A stretch of 64,000 nucleotides of DNA from Streptomyces sp. Go-475 (GCF_003330845.1 NZ_CP026121.1:8165501-8229500); one strand, 5' to 3'; shown: positions 10,427 through 18,727, counted from the stretch's first letter. The notes: generated from the sequence alone by a model not told the origin. Program-made: numbers and translations.

Positions 10427-11224
10427 TCAGCTCTCCGCCGGGGTGAGCACCACGAAGTCCGCGTTCGCCGGGTCGAGGCAGACGGCCAGCCGGCCGACGC
10501 CCTCCGCGTCCTCGGGGCCCATCTGCACGCTGCCGCCGTTCTCCCTCACCCTGGCCACCGCGGCGTCGCAGTCCTCGACCGCGAAGACCGGGTGCCAGTA
10601 CGGCTGTCCGTTCGCCAGCGAGAGGTTCTCCTTGCCCATCTCCATGAGGCCGCCGTGCATGCGCTCCTCGGGCAGGCCGGCGGGGGTGATGAGCGTGTAC
10701 GTGCCCCCGCCGCCGGGCAGCGGCGTGTCGCTGAACTGCCAGCCGAAGAGGCCGCCGTAGAACTCCTTCGCCGCCGCGGCGTCGCTCGTGTACAGCTCCA
10801 CCCACGACAGCGAGCCCGGCTGGTCCACCAGCTCCATGCCCCGGTTCGTCCCCGGCTGCCAGACGGCGAACTGGCCGCCCAGGGGGTCGCTGAACTGCGC
10901 CATGCGGCCCCACTCGTCGAGGTCCATCGGCGCCACCCGCACGGTGCCGCCCGCCTGCCGCACGGCCTGGGTCGTGGCGTCCGCGTCGGTGACGCAGTAG
11001 TAGAGCATCCAGGCCGAGCGGGCGCCCTCCTCGGTGAGCTTGCCGAGTCCGGCGACGGTCTTGCCGTCCTTCTTGAACATCCCGCCTTCGAAGTCCTCGC
11101 TCTCGCCCATGGACTCGTACTCCCAGCCGAGCACCGCGCCGTAGAAGGCCGCGGCGGCGGGGACGTCCGGGGCGCCGAGGTCGAGCCAGCAGGGGGAACC
11201 GGGGGCGTACTCCGTGGTGATCAT
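10427..11224 (-). CDS. VOC-family protein (two glyoxalase/bleomycin-resistance domains)
   Basis: This 265-residue protein has two vicinal-oxygen-chelate domains: the first around CWLDLGAPDVPAAAAFYGAVLGW (split motif, about 12-34), the second around SWVELYTSDAAAAKEFYG (about 137-155). It matches the tandem VOC proteins common in actinomycetes (for example hydroxylase-like 27 kDa antigen CFP30B types). AAAGGGA about nine bases upstream of the ATG supports the start. It is monocistronic and its substrate is unknown. Confidence 0.85.
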   Translation of the reverse strand: MITTEYAPGSPCWLDLGAPDVPAAAAFYGAVLGWEYESMGESEDFEGGMFKKDGKTVAGLGKLTEEGARSAWMLYYCVTDADATTQAVRQAGGTVRVAPMDLDEWGRMAQFSDPLGGQFAVWQPGTNRGMELVDQPGSLSWVELYTSDAAAAKEFYGGLFGWQFSDTPLPGGGGTYTLITPAGLPEERMHGGLMEMGKENLSLANGQPYWHPVFAVEDCDAAVARVRENGGSVQMGPEDAEGVGRLAVCLDPANADFVVLTPAES

Positions 11225-11416
11225 GGCGATGCATCCCTTTCGCAGGTCCTGTCTGCCCAGCGTGGCACCGGCCGCTGACACTCGCCCGTCGGCCGCGTCC
11301 CCGGTTCGGGGAGTCCCGGGCGGGGGATTCCCGGTCGGGGGAGTCCCGGTGGGGGTGGTCCGGCCGTGGGAAGATCGGGCCGGTCGCCCGGCCGGGTGGT
11401 GGCGGAGTTCTGTGCG

Positions 11417-12283
11417 GTGAGGGTGGTGGGCGGCGTGGTCGCCGACTGGGAGTGGGACGACACGCTGTTCTCCGGGACGGCCGCCTACTACGAGCGGGGG
11501 CGGCTGCCGTACGCGCCCGGGCTGGCGGACGCGCTCGCCGAGGCGCTGCGGCTCGACGGGCGGGGGCGCCTCATCGACGTGGGCTGCGGGCCCGGGACCA
11601 TCGCGCTGCGCCTCGCGCATCTGTTCGGCGAGATCGTCGGCGTGGACCCGGACGGCGGCATGATCGCCGAAGCCGCGCGGGGAGCCGCCGACCGGGGCGT
11701 CGCGGACAAGTCCCGGTGGGTGCGGGCCCGTGCCGAAGCCCTGCCCGCGGGGCTCGGCACGTTCTCCGTCGCCGTCTTCGGCCAGTCCTTCCACTGGATG
11801 GACCGGGACCCGGTCGCGGCGACCGTCCGCGACATGCTCCGGCCCGGCGGGGCCCTCGTGCACATCTCCGACCTGAAGACGGAGGTCCGGACCGTCGACG
11901 GCCTGCCGTACCCGGCGGTGCCCTGCACGGCGGTGGACGAACTGGTCAGGCGTTACCTGGGGCCGGTGCGGCGAGCGGGCCGCGGCGTGCTGCCGCGGGG
12001 GACGCCGGGCGGTGAGGCCGAGGTGTTCGCCCGGGCGGGATTCACCGGCCCCCGGCGGCTCGTCGTGCCCGGTGGGCAGGCGCTGGAGCGGAGCGTCGAC
12101 GACGTCGTCGCCTGGGTGTTCTCGATGTCGTTCTCGGCTCCGCACCTGTTCGGAGGGCGGCGGGACGACTTCGAGGCGGACCTGCGCCGGCTGCTGCGGG
12201 AGGCCTCCGCGTCGGGCCGGTTCTCCGAACGGGGCCCGAGCACGGAGGTGTTCGTGTGGGGGAAGGGCCCGTCCGCGGGCTGA
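11417..12283 (+). CDS. Class I SAM-dependent methyltransferase
   Basis: About 288 residues with a Rossmann methyltransferase fold. SAM motif I is LIDVGCGPGTIALRLA (about 50-65), followed by IVGVDPDGGMI (motif II) and the FSVAVFGQSFHWMD strand-4 region typical of the ubiquinone/methyltransf_11 type. The acceptor is unknown. The GTG at 11417 is chosen because GGAG lies nine bases upstream; the frame is open further upstream and GTG codons at 11423 and 11435 are alternatives. It converges on the SDR gene with a 15-bp gap. Confidence 0.82.
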   Translation: MRVVGGVVADWEWDDTLFSGTAAYYERGRLPYAPGLADALAEALRLDGRGRLIDVGCGPGTIALRLAHLFGEIVGVDPDGGMIAEAARGAADRGVADKSRWVRARAEALPAGLGTFSVAVFGQSFHWMDRDPVAATVRDMLRPGGALVHISDLKTEVRTVDGLPYPAVPCTAVDELVRRYLGPVRRAGRGVLPRGTPGGEAEVFARAGFTGPRRLVVPGGQALERSVDDVVAWVFSMSFSAPHLFGGRRDDFEADLRRLLREASASGRFSERGPSTEVFVWGKGPSAG

Positions 12284-12298
12284 CCGGCCCGGGCCGCG

Positions 12299-13105
12299 TC
12301 AGTGGACGGACAGCCCGCCGTCGACGAAGACCGACTGCCCGGTGACGTAGGACGAGGCCGGGCTCGCCAGGAAGACCGCCGCGCCTGCGAAGTCCTCGGC
12401 CAGGCCGTTGCGCCCGATCATCGTGCGGGCGGCGAGGGCGGCCACCTTCTCCGGGTCCGACGACAGCCGCGCGTTGAGCGGTGTCATGACGAAGCCCGGG
12501 ACCAGGACGTTGCAGGTGACGCCGCGCGGCGACCACGCCTCGGCCTGGGACCGCGCCAATGCCTCCAGCCCGCCCTTGGAGGCGCCGTAGGCGCCGCTCT
12601 GGACGAACGCCCGGTGCGCCTGCTGCGAGCTGATGTGCAGGATCCGCCCGTACCCGCGCTCGGCCATGCCGGGGCCGAAGCGCTGCCCCAGCAGGAAGGG
12701 CGCCTCCAGGTTGACGGCCATCGTGGCGTCCCAGACGTCCTCGGTGAGCTCGTCCATCGGCGGACGCAGGTTGATGCCGGCGCTGTTGACGAGGATGTCG
12801 GGCTCCCCGAACGCCTCGACCGCCCGCTCGGCGGCCGTCCGCACCCCCGCGCGCGTGCTCAGGTCCGCGCTGACCCACGCGGCGCGGCAGCCCTGGGCCG
12901 TCAGTTCCCCGACCGTCGCCGTCAGGCCGGCCTCGGTGCGGGCCACGACCACGACGCTCGCCCCGGCCCGGGCGAGGGCGGCGGTGATGGCGCGGCCGAT
13001 GCCCGAGCTGCCGCCCGTGACCACCGCCACCCGGCCCTCCAGGGAGAACAGCTCGGAGAGATAGGCCTGTGTCTGCCGGGTCGACCGCGGCGGCTGCGTC
13101 GTCAT
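12299..13105 (-). CDS. Short-chain dehydrogenase/reductase (SDR)
   Basis: This 268-residue classical SDR has the NAD(P) motif TGGSSGIGRA (about 31-40), NSAGI (the NAG motif with Ser in place of Asn-Asn), a catalytic Ser in HISSQQ and YGASK as the YxxxK pair. It ends VTGQSVFVDGGLSVH, the usual C-terminal signature. Close relatives include gluconate 5-dehydrogenase-like proteins, but the substrate cannot be fixed here. ATG 13105 is preferred because the conserved core begins soon after it. It is divergent from the DUF4396 gene. Confidence 0.85.
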   Translation of the reverse strand: MTTQPPRSTRQTQAYLSELFSLEGRVAVVTGGSSGIGRAITAALARAGASVVVVARTEAGLTATVGELTAQGCRAAWVSADLSTRAGVRTAAERAVEAFGEPDILVNSAGINLRPPMDELTEDVWDATMAVNLEAPFLLGQRFGPGMAERGYGRILHISSQQAHRAFVQSGAYGASKGGLEALARSQAEAWSPRGVTCNVLVPGFVMTPLNARLSSDPEKVAALAARTMIGRNGLAEDFAGAAVFLASPASSYVTGQSVFVDGGLSVH

Positions 13106-13145
13106 GGCGAGCACTCTAGGTCGACTCGGCGTCACGACCTCTGGC

Positions 13146-13167
13146 TATATACCCCTAGGGGGTATAT
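13146..13167. promoter_or_regulatory. CsoR-type palindrome overlapping the DUF4396 promoter
   Basis: The stretch reads TATATACCCC, then TA, then GGGGGTATAT, a near-perfect palindrome of the TACCC/GGGTA class bound by copper-sensing CsoR and its relatives (RcnR, FrmR). It overlaps a TATATA sequence that could serve as -10 and ends 11 bases before the preferred ATG at 13178. No CsoR gene is in the window, so the repressor would act in trans. Confidence 0.68.
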
Positions 13168-13177
13168 GCTCGAAGTC

Positions 13178-13654
13178 ATGGACCACACCACTCACAACCC
13201 CGCGGAGCACTCGCACGGGACGGCGTCCTGGGGGACCGCCGTGAAGGCGACGCTGCACTGTCTGACCGGGTGTGCGATCGGCGAGATCCTCGGCATGGTG
13301 ATCGGCACCGCGCTGGGATGGGGCAACCTGCCCACCATGGTGCTGGCGATCGGGCTGGCGTTCCTCTTCGGCTACTCGTTCACCCTGTTCGCCGTCCTGC
13401 GGGCCGGCCTCGGGCTCGCGGCGGCGGTCAAGGTCGCGCTGGCCGCGGACACGGTCTCGATCACGGTGATGGAGTTCGTCGACAACGCGATCATCGCTCT
13501 CACCCCGGGCGCGATGGACGCCCACCTGACGGACGCGCTGTTCTGGTCGGCGCTGCTGGGCGGTTTCGTCGTCGCCTTCGTGATCACGACCCCGGTCAAC
13601 AAATGGATGATCGGCCGGGGCAAGGGCCACGCCGTCGTCCACGCCCACCACTGA
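13178..13654 (+). CDS. DUF4396 membrane protein, probably metal-responsive
   Basis: This 158-residue protein has four transmembrane segments (about 18-40, 44-66, 68-95 and 110-140). It matches the DUF4396 family, whose function is undetermined. Its termini are His-rich (HTTHNPAEHSH at the start, HAVVHAHH at the end), and HCLTGCAIGE at the first helix holds a His-Cys-Cys group. Together with the CsoR-type palindrome in its promoter this suggests a role in copper handling. ATG 13178 is preferred; an in-frame ATG at 13166 lies inside the palindrome and would imply a leaderless start. Confidence 0.78.
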   Translation: MDHTTHNPAEHSHGTASWGTAVKATLHCLTGCAIGEILGMVIGTALGWGNLPTMVLAIGLAFLFGYSFTLFAVLRAGLGLAAAVKVALAADTVSITVMEFVDNAIIALTPGAMDAHLTDALFWSALLGGFVVAFVITTPVNKWMIGRGKGHAVVHAHH

Positions 13655-13792
13655 CGCGACGCCGTCCGGCGCTCCGTCCCTGACCCGCCTTCCTGGACAG
13701 TGGCCTGAATCACATCTCGCCGATTGAGTGTCCCGGGACTATGTCCGTACCCATGGGGGACGGGGCGGGGCCGGATGCGAGGATGAGGCGCC

Positions 13793-14452
13793 ATGACAGC
13801 TGGGTGGTGTGCTCGCGCGATACGGGCCGCGGTGTTCGCGGCCGTCTGTGTCGTGCTCGCCGCCCTGGGCCACGTCATGATGTCCGGCGACCACGTGCCC
13901 CTGCCGACCCTGGTGGCCGGCTGGGCCGCCACGGGTGCGGCGGGCTGGTGCCTGGCGGGCCGCGAGCGCGGACTCCGGCTCGTGGTCGCCGTCGCCGTCG
14001 CCGTCCAGACGGCCCTGCACTCGGCGTTCTCGCTAGCACCGCAGGCACAGGGCACCGGACCGGCCACCGGAACTCCCGCACCGGACGCGCACTCCATGGA
14101 CATGGCATCCATGGGACACGGCGCGGGCTCCATGGAGTCCATGTCCGCGCACATGGGGCACATGGGACACGCCCCCGGCGGGGACTCCTCCCTCGGCATG
14201 CTCGCCGCCCACCTCCTGGCCGCCCTGCTGTGCGGACTGTGGCTGGGCCACGGCGAACGGGCCGCCTTCCGCCTGCTGCGCGCCGTGGGCGGCCGGCTCG
14301 CCGCGCCCCTGCGGCTCCTGCTCGCCCTGCCGACGCCGGCGCCCCCGCCCGTGCGGGTCCGGCGCGCGTCCTCCGACCGGGCGCCGCGCCTCTCCCTCCT
14401 CGTCCACGCGATCACCTCCCGGGGACCTCCGGCGGGGGCCGCTGCCGCCTGA
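13793..14452 (+). CDS. Met/His-rich membrane protein, putative copper-related
   Basis: I do not recognise a named family. The 219-residue product has three N-terminal hydrophobic segments (about 9-27, 36-55, 60-80), an external-looking loop (about 98-131) packed with Met and His (MDMASMGHG, MSAHMGHMGH), one more membrane segment (about 134-152) and a basic Pro/Arg tail. Such MxxM/HMGHM clusters are typical of Cu(I)-binding segments. GAGG five bases before ATG supports the start. It follows the CsoR-boxed DUF4396 gene by 138 bp and precedes an ECF sigma gene by 379 bp. Confidence 0.7.
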   Translation: MTAGWCARAIRAAVFAAVCVVLAALGHVMMSGDHVPLPTLVAGWAATGAAGWCLAGRERGLRLVVAVAVAVQTALHSAFSLAPQAQGTGPATGTPAPDAHSMDMASMGHGAGSMESMSAHMGHMGHAPGGDSSLGMLAAHLLAALLCGLWLGHGERAAFRLLRAVGGRLAAPLRLLLALPTPAPPPVRVRRASSDRAPRLSLLVHAITSRGPPAGAAAA

Positions 14453-14831
14453 CGGCGGCCGGTCATCCCGGGGCCGCCCCTGCGCGCCCCGGTCCAGGTC
14501 GTCCCCGCGTACGTCGGTGCGCCACGCTGCCCGCGACAGCCCGGGCCCGCCCGGTCCGAGCGCGCGTCACGCGTCGCCCGCGTCCGCCCGGGCTCCTGCC
14601 CGGTCCGAGCACGCTGCGTGTGACCTGCGGCAGCCCGGGCCCGCCCGGCCCGAGCACGTGCCGCCCGTTGCACGCGGCTGCCCGGGCTCTCCGGCTCGAG
14701 CGCGCCGTTCGGGTACGACCGCATCCCCGCTCACCGGACCACGCGGCCGGGCGTGCGCCCCGCCGGACCCCCATGGTGCCGGCGCGCCCGCCCGTGCGCC
14801 CGTGGTCCCGGACACCCGAGAAGGACATCAG
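14453..14831. other. 379-bp gap between membrane-protein and sigma-factor genes
   Basis: No convincing gene is seen here; frames in all directions are Arg/Pro-rich and look like composition artefacts. The gap holds the 47-bp repeat array (14537-14724) and ends with AAGGA seven bases before the sigma-factor GTG. Confidence 0.6.
14537..14724 (+). repeat. Four imperfect 47-bp tandem repeats
   Basis: The core CCCGGGC recurs at 14540, 14587, 14634 and 14681, exactly 47 bp apart. It is followed each time by a CCGG(T/C)CCGAGC-like block. Copies 1 and 3 match at 24 of their first 25 bases; copy 4 is the most diverged. Each core is partly self-complementary and could fold as a small hairpin. No transposase or array genes are linked. 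Confidence 0.72.
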
Positions 14832-15455
14832 GTGATCACTCCTGCCCCGCCCCTCGCCACCGCGAGACCGGCCTCGGCCGACGAGTCGGCGACCGCCTGG
14901 GCGCTGGCCGCCCGGGGCGGTGACTCCGCGGCCGTCGACCGGTTCGTGCGCGCCCTGCACCGCGACGTCATCCGGTACGTCGCCCATCTGTGCGCCGATC
15001 CGCAGGCCGTGGACGATCTGGCACAGGACACGTTCCTGCGGGCGCTCGGCAGCCTGCACCGGTTCGAGGGCCGCTCCTCGGCCCGCGCCTGGCTGCTCGC
15101 CATCGCCCGGCGCGCGGTGGCCGACAGCATCCGCGGCAGCGCCGTACGCCCTCGCCCCGCCGACCTGCCGGACTGGGAGCTGGCGGTCGAGCACGCCCAG
15201 CCGTGCGGCCTGCCCGGCTTCGACGACGGCGTGGCGCTGCGGGAGCTGCTGGCCGCGCTGCCGCGGGAGCGGCGCGAGGCGTTCGTCCTCACCCAGCTGC
15301 TCGGACTGCCGTACGCGGAGGCCGCCGAGCTGAGCGACTGCCCGGTCGGCACGGTCCGCTCCCGAGTGGCCCGCGCCCGGGCCACGCTCATGACCCTCCT
15401 GGCCGAGGCGGAGGAGGCCCGGCCGCCGGCGTCCCCCGCGCCGGTCGCGGCCTGA
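14832..15455 (+). CDS. ECF-family RNA polymerase sigma factor
   Basis: This 207-residue protein has sigma region 2 (VDDLAQDTFLRALGSL, about 58-73, then FEGRSSARAWLLAIARR) and region 4 (LPRERREAFVLTQLLGLPYAEAAE followed by GTVRSRVARAR, about 138-185). AAGGA lies seven bases before the GTG start. No recognisable zinc-binding anti-sigma gene is adjacent; the preceding Met/His-rich membrane protein is the only candidate partner. A perfect hairpin terminator follows the stop. Confidence 0.9.
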   Translation: MITPAPPLATARPASADESATAWALAARGGDSAAVDRFVRALHRDVIRYVAHLCADPQAVDDLAQDTFLRALGSLHRFEGRSSARAWLLAIARRAVADSIRGSAVRPRPADLPDWELAVEHAQPCGLPGFDDGVALRELLAALPRERREAFVLTQLLGLPYAEAAELSDCPVGTVRSRVARARATLMTLLAEAEEARPPASPAPVAA

Positions 15456-15458
15456 CGC

Positions 15459-15500
15459 GGTGCGAGCGGCAGGGGACCTGCCGCTCGCACCCCCTTTTCC
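15459..15500. terminator. Perfect 15-bp hairpin terminator, bidirectional
   Basis: GGTGCGAGCGGCAGG (15459-15473) pairs without mismatch with CCTGCCGCTCGCACC (15477-15491) across a GGA loop, followed by CCCTTTT. It separates the convergent sigma-factor and P450 genes. Confidence 0.88.
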
Positions 15501-15533
15501 GCCTGGCCGCAGCCCGGCCCGCCCGGAGACCCG

Positions 15534-16820
15534 TCAGGCGAGCGTGACCTCCACCGGCAGTTTCTTGATGCCGTTGACGAAGTTGGAGCGCACGCGCGGC
15601 ACGTCACCGGCCAGCCGGATGTCCGCCAGGCGCGGGATCAGTTCCTCGAACATGATGCGGATCTCGGTGCGGGCGAGGAGGTTGCCCAGGCACAGGTGGG
15701 GGCTGCCCTTGCCGAAGGTGACGTGGTCGTTGTCGCGGCGGGTGACGTCGAAGTCGTAGGGGTTGCCGAAGACCTCCTCGTCGCGGTTGCCGGAGGCGAA
15801 CCACATCACCACCTTGTCGCCCTCCTTCACCTGCTTGCCGCCCAGTTCGACGTCGCGGGTGGCGGTGCGGCGGAAGTGGTAGACGGGGGAGGCCCAGCGC
15901 AGGAACTCCTCGACGGCGACCGGGATCAGGGAGGGGTCCTCCTGGAGGCGGGCGAGCTGCTCGGGGTGCTGGATGAGGGCCAGCATGGAGTGGGAGATGG
16001 TGTGCCGGGTGGTCTCGTTGCCGGCGACGACCAGGAGCAGGAAGTAGTTGTCGAAGTCCTGCGGGGAGAGCGGGACCCCGTCCCGGGGGACGGTGTTCAC
16101 CAGGCGCGAGATCAGGTCCGTGCCGTCGCCGCCGCGCCGCTGCCGTGCCAGTTCCCTGCCGTACTCGAACACCTCCAGCGAGGCGGGGGAGCGGAACGGC
16201 AGGTCGCGGTACCGCTCGCTCTCCTCGCTGTGCAGCAGGACGTCCGCGTAGTCGGGGTCGGTGTGCCCGATGATGCGGTTGCCCCAGTCGATGAGCTTCT
16301 GGTTGTCCTCCGGCGGCACGTCCAGCAGCCGGGCGAGGACGTTGATGGGGAAGTCCGCCGAGACGTCCGCGACGAAGTCGAAGCGGCCCTTGGCGAGGGC
16401 GGCGTCGAGGGTCCTCGCGGTCAGGCCGCGCAGGAAGTCCGTGTAGCCGTTGATCACGTTCGCGCCGAACTGCCGCTGGATGACGCTGCGCAGCGCCCGG
16501 TGCCGGACCCCGTCCAGTTCGAGGATCGAGGCGCGTTTCTTGATCTGGTCGTCGTCGACCTCCTCCAGGTTGACGAACCTCGTCGACGTGAAGGTCTCCG
16601 GGTCGCGGTCCACCCGGACGATGTCCTGGTGGCGGGTCACCGCCCAGAAGCCGGAGTTGGGCGCCTCCTCGGGCTGCCAGTGCACCGGGTCCTCGTGGCG
16701 CAGCGTGTGGAACATCCGCCAGGGGGTGACCCCGTCGGTGAAGCGGTCCAGGTCGGCGAGGTCCACGTCGGCCAGGGGCAGCGGCTCGCGCACCGCGTCG
16801 GGCAGGGTCTCGGTCGTCAT
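15534..16820 (-). CDS. Cytochrome P450 (linked to glutamine-synthetase-like gene and ferredoxin)
   Basis: This 428-residue soluble P450 has the I-helix VVAGNETTRH (about 265-274), the heme loop FGKGSPHLCLGN with Cys about 377, and the ExxR-type Glu in VAVEEFLRW region. It is a bacterial class I enzyme that needs a ferredoxin and reductase; both are encoded 1.7 kb away across the divergent promoter. It starts 29 bp after the glutamine-synthetase-like stop with GAGGAG upstream of the ATG. P450/GS-like/ferredoxin trios are known from mycobacterial morpholine and piperidine degradation (mor, pip), so oxidation next to an amine nitrogen is a reasonable guess; an aromatic substrate is also possible given the Hpa-like enzymes nearby. 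Confidence 0.92.
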   Translation of the reverse strand: MTTETLPDAVREPLPLADVDLADLDRFTDGVTPWRMFHTLRHEDPVHWQPEEAPNSGFWAVTRHQDIVRVDRDPETFTSTRFVNLEEVDDDQIKKRASILELDGVRHRALRSVIQRQFGANVINGYTDFLRGLTARTLDAALAKGRFDFVADVSADFPINVLARLLDVPPEDNQKLIDWGNRIIGHTDPDYADVLLHSEESERYRDLPFRSPASLEVFEYGRELARQRRGGDGTDLISRLVNTVPRDGVPLSPQDFDNYFLLLVVAGNETTRHTISHSMLALIQHPEQLARLQEDPSLIPVAVEEFLRWASPVYHFRRTATRDVELGGKQVKEGDKVVMWFASGNRDEEVFGNPYDFDVTRRDNDHVTFGKGSPHLCLGNLLARTEIRIMFEELIPRLADIRLAGDVPRVRSNFVNGIKKLPVEVTLA

Positions 16821-16849
16821 CGGCGTGCTCCTCGGCGTCACAGGGGGCG

Positions 16850-18199
16850 TCACAGGTGGTGGGCGTACTCGGTGAACTCCCAGTCCGTCACATGCCGGTG
16901 GAAGCGTTCGACCTCGTCGCGCTTGTAGGAGAGGAAGGACGTGGTGAAGCCCTTGCCGAGCAGGTCGGTCAGGGCGGTGTCCGCCTCCAGCGCGTCCAGC
17001 GCGGCGGACAGGGTCTGCGGCAGGACGGCCGAGCGGGCGGTGTCGTAGCCGTAGCCCTCCAGCGGGGCGGGCGGCTCCTCGCCGGCCAGGACACCCAGCA
17101 GCGCGGCGGTGATCGTCCCGGCGATCGCCAGGTACGGGTTGGCGCTCGCGTCGCCGAGGCGCAGTTCGAGCCGGGCGCCGGATCCCCGCTCGGGCGGGAT
17201 GCGCACCATGGCGCTGCGGTTGTCCAGGCCCCAGTCGATCAGCCAGGGCGCGAGGGTGTCGGGGCCGAAGCGTTTGTACGAGTTGACCGTGGGGTTGAGC
17301 AGGGCGGCCAGGGCGGGCGCGTGCGCCAGGACGCCGGCGACGGCGTGCCGGGCGGTGGCGGACAGGCCGTACGCACCGGACGGGTCGTCGAAGGTGTTGC
17401 GGCCCTCCTCGTCGTCGCAGGACAGGTGGAGGTGGAAGCCGGAGCCGCCCGCGTCGTTGAAGGGCTTGGCCATGAAGGTGGCCAGCCGGCCCTCCTTCCG
17501 CGCCAGTTCCTTGATCGCGGCCTTGAAGCGGAAGGACCGGTCGGCGGCCGACACGGCGTCCGAGTGCGCCAGGTTGATCTCGATCTGGCCGCCGTCGAAC
17601 TCGTGGTTGCCGCTGATCGCCCCGACCTTCAGATCGCGCACGTGCCGCAGGGTGCGCAGCAGGTGGTTGTCCGGGTCGGCGCGCAGGCCGGCGGTGTAGA
17701 CGACCCCGGGGTCGGGTGCGTACCGGCGCCAGCCTCCGGCCGGGTCCGGGTCGCACAGGAAGTACTCCAGCTCGGGCCCCACCACCGGCCGCAGCCCGTG
17801 CTCGGCGCACCGGGCGAGGACGGACCGCAGCAGGTCGCGGGGCGACTCGGGCGCGGGGGCGCCGGTCGCCGGGTCGACGACCTCGCCCAGACAGGCCGCC
17901 ACTCCCGGCTCCCAGGGCAGCGGCACCAGCGTGTCGAGGTCCGGCCGGACGCAGATGTCCGGCAGGCCCGCGTCGAGCCCGCCGCTGACCGGGACCACGT
18001 CGCCCTGCGGGCTGGTGTGGTAGACGGCCCGGCAGAACGCCAGCCCGTGCTCGCACGCGCGGGGCAACTCGTCCAGCAGCACGTCACGCGCCCGGTCGGT
18101 GCCGATCAGGTCGGGATAGGTCACCCGGACCACGTCGATGCCGTCGGCGGCGAGCCGGTCCATGTGGCGGCGGACTTCTTCAAGGTCGTGAGCGCTCAC
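16850..18199 (-). CDS. Glutamine-synthetase-like gamma-glutamyl amide ligase
   Basis: This 449-residue protein has the GS fold. The beta-grasp N-domain reads VVRVTYPDLIGTDRAR. The catalytic domain carries GPELEYFL, GNHEFDGGQIEINLAHSD (metal Glu residues), KPFNDAGGSGFHLHLS (catalytic His) and RLELRLGDASANPYLA. It resembles PuuA/GlnA3/IpuC-type enzymes that join glutamate to an amine rather than to ammonia. PuuC- and PuuD-like genes controlled by the same operator support that reading. The GTG start has GAGGAG about seven bases upstream. Control should come from the operator at 18311-18324. Confidence 0.88.
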   Translation of the reverse strand: MSAHDLEEVRRHMDRLAADGIDVVRVTYPDLIGTDRARDVLLDELPRACEHGLAFCRAVYHTSPQGDVVPVSGGLDAGLPDICVRPDLDTLVPLPWEPGVAACLGEVVDPATGAPAPESPRDLLRSVLARCAEHGLRPVVGPELEYFLCDPDPAGGWRRYAPDPGVVYTAGLRADPDNHLLRTLRHVRDLKVGAISGNHEFDGGQIEINLAHSDAVSAADRSFRFKAAIKELARKEGRLATFMAKPFNDAGGSGFHLHLSCDDEEGRNTFDDPSGAYGLSATARHAVAGVLAHAPALAALLNPTVNSYKRFGPDTLAPWLIDWGLDNRSAMVRIPPERGSGARLELRLGDASANPYLAIAGTITAALLGVLAGEEPPAPLEGYGYDTARSAVLPQTLSAALDALEADTALTDLLGKGFTTSFLSYKRDEVERFHRHVTDWEFTEYAHHL

Positions 18200-18310
18200 C
18201 GTTGTCTCCTCGGGCGGACGTCGGGACACCTCCGGGACACGGGGGCCGGGGAGGCGGGTGGCGTGGGAGCGAGCGGCCGGGCGCGGCGGAGCCAGGACCG
18301 CCCGGAGCTT

Positions 18311-18351
18311 GTTTGATGCCAAACGGTAGGGGTGGGTGAAGGGTGCCGCAA
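18311..18351 (-). promoter_or_regulatory. Promoter and operator for the GS-like/P450 operon
   Basis: On the minus strand a TTGCGG -35 (18346-18351) and TACCGT -10 (18323-18328) are separated by exactly 17 bases. The operator GTTTG-N4-CAAAC (GTTTGATGCCAAAC, 18311-18324) overlaps the -10 and transcription start region, a position that would block polymerase. Confidence 0.7.
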
Positions 18352-18370
18352 GAGGGCGGGGGCAAGAATT

Positions 18371-18384
18371 TATCCATCCGGATA
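18371..18384. promoter_or_regulatory. Inverted repeat TATCC-N4-GGATA in the divergent promoter
   Basis: TATCCATCCGGATA lies between the two divergent promoters, five bases upstream of the ferredoxin -35. It differs from the GTTTG operators and may bind a second regulator. A GGATAG half-match also occurs near the permease promoter (24813-24818). Confidence 0.4.
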
Positions 18385-18388
18385 GCTA

Positions 18389-18431
18389 TTGACCAGGCCC
18401 CTGCCCCTGCCTACCTTGTTTGGAGCCAAAC
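18389..18431 (+). promoter_or_regulatory. Promoter and operator for the ferredoxin operon
   Basis: TTGACC (18389-18394) and TACCTT (18412-18417) are spaced by 17 bases. GTTTGGAGCCAAAC (18418-18431) starts immediately after the -10, giving the same layout as the divergent promoter. The rest of the 338-bp gap holds only a GC-rich leader and AGGAGG before the ferredoxin ATG. Confidence 0.72.
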
Positions 18432-18537
18432 GAGTTCGGGGCGCGTCCACCGCACCCCGTTGGCCGGGGCCCGGCCCCTTCCGGCCGGGCCCCTTCTTCC
18501 CTTCCCCTCGACGCCCTCACATTCAGGAGGACCGGCC

Positions 18538-18726
18538 ATGAAGGTCGTCGTCGACATGAACAGGTGCCAGGACCACGGCCAGTGCGTCTTCGCCGCCCCC
18601 GACGTCTTCCGCCTGGACGACGACGGCCGCCTGGCCTACGTCCCCGACCCCGACGACGCCCTGCGCGACGAGGTCGAGGAGGCCGCGGACGTCTGCCCGC
18701 TCCAGGCCATCCGGATCGAGGACTGA
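18538..18726 (+). CDS. 3Fe-4S ferredoxin, P450 electron donor
   Basis: This 62-residue ferredoxin has three cluster cysteines: Cys10 (NRCQDHGQC), Cys16 and the Cys of VCPLQAI near residue 55. The second cysteine of a 4Fe-4S motif is replaced by His (CxDHGxC), as in the SoyB/CYP-associated 3Fe-4S class. AGGAGG lies upstream of the ATG and the reductase gene follows after one base, so it most likely carries electrons from that reductase to the P450. Confidence 0.92.
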   Translation: MKVVVDMNRCQDHGQCVFAAPDVFRLDDDGRLAYVPDPDDALRDEVEEAADVCPLQAIRIED

Positions 18727-18727
18727 C

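Noticed and set aside
12302..13177. Upstream extension of the DUF4396 frame
   Set aside because: It is antisense to an SDR gene and covers the promoter palindrome; the protein homology begins at about 13178.
14537..14724. 47-bp repeats as a CRISPR array
   Set aside because: Repeats are imperfect, tandem without unique spacers of constant length, and no cas genes are present.
16856..18316. Long plus-strand frame of 486 codons opposite the GS-like gene
   Set aside because: It mirrors the GS-like gene, has no family features and covers the operator region.
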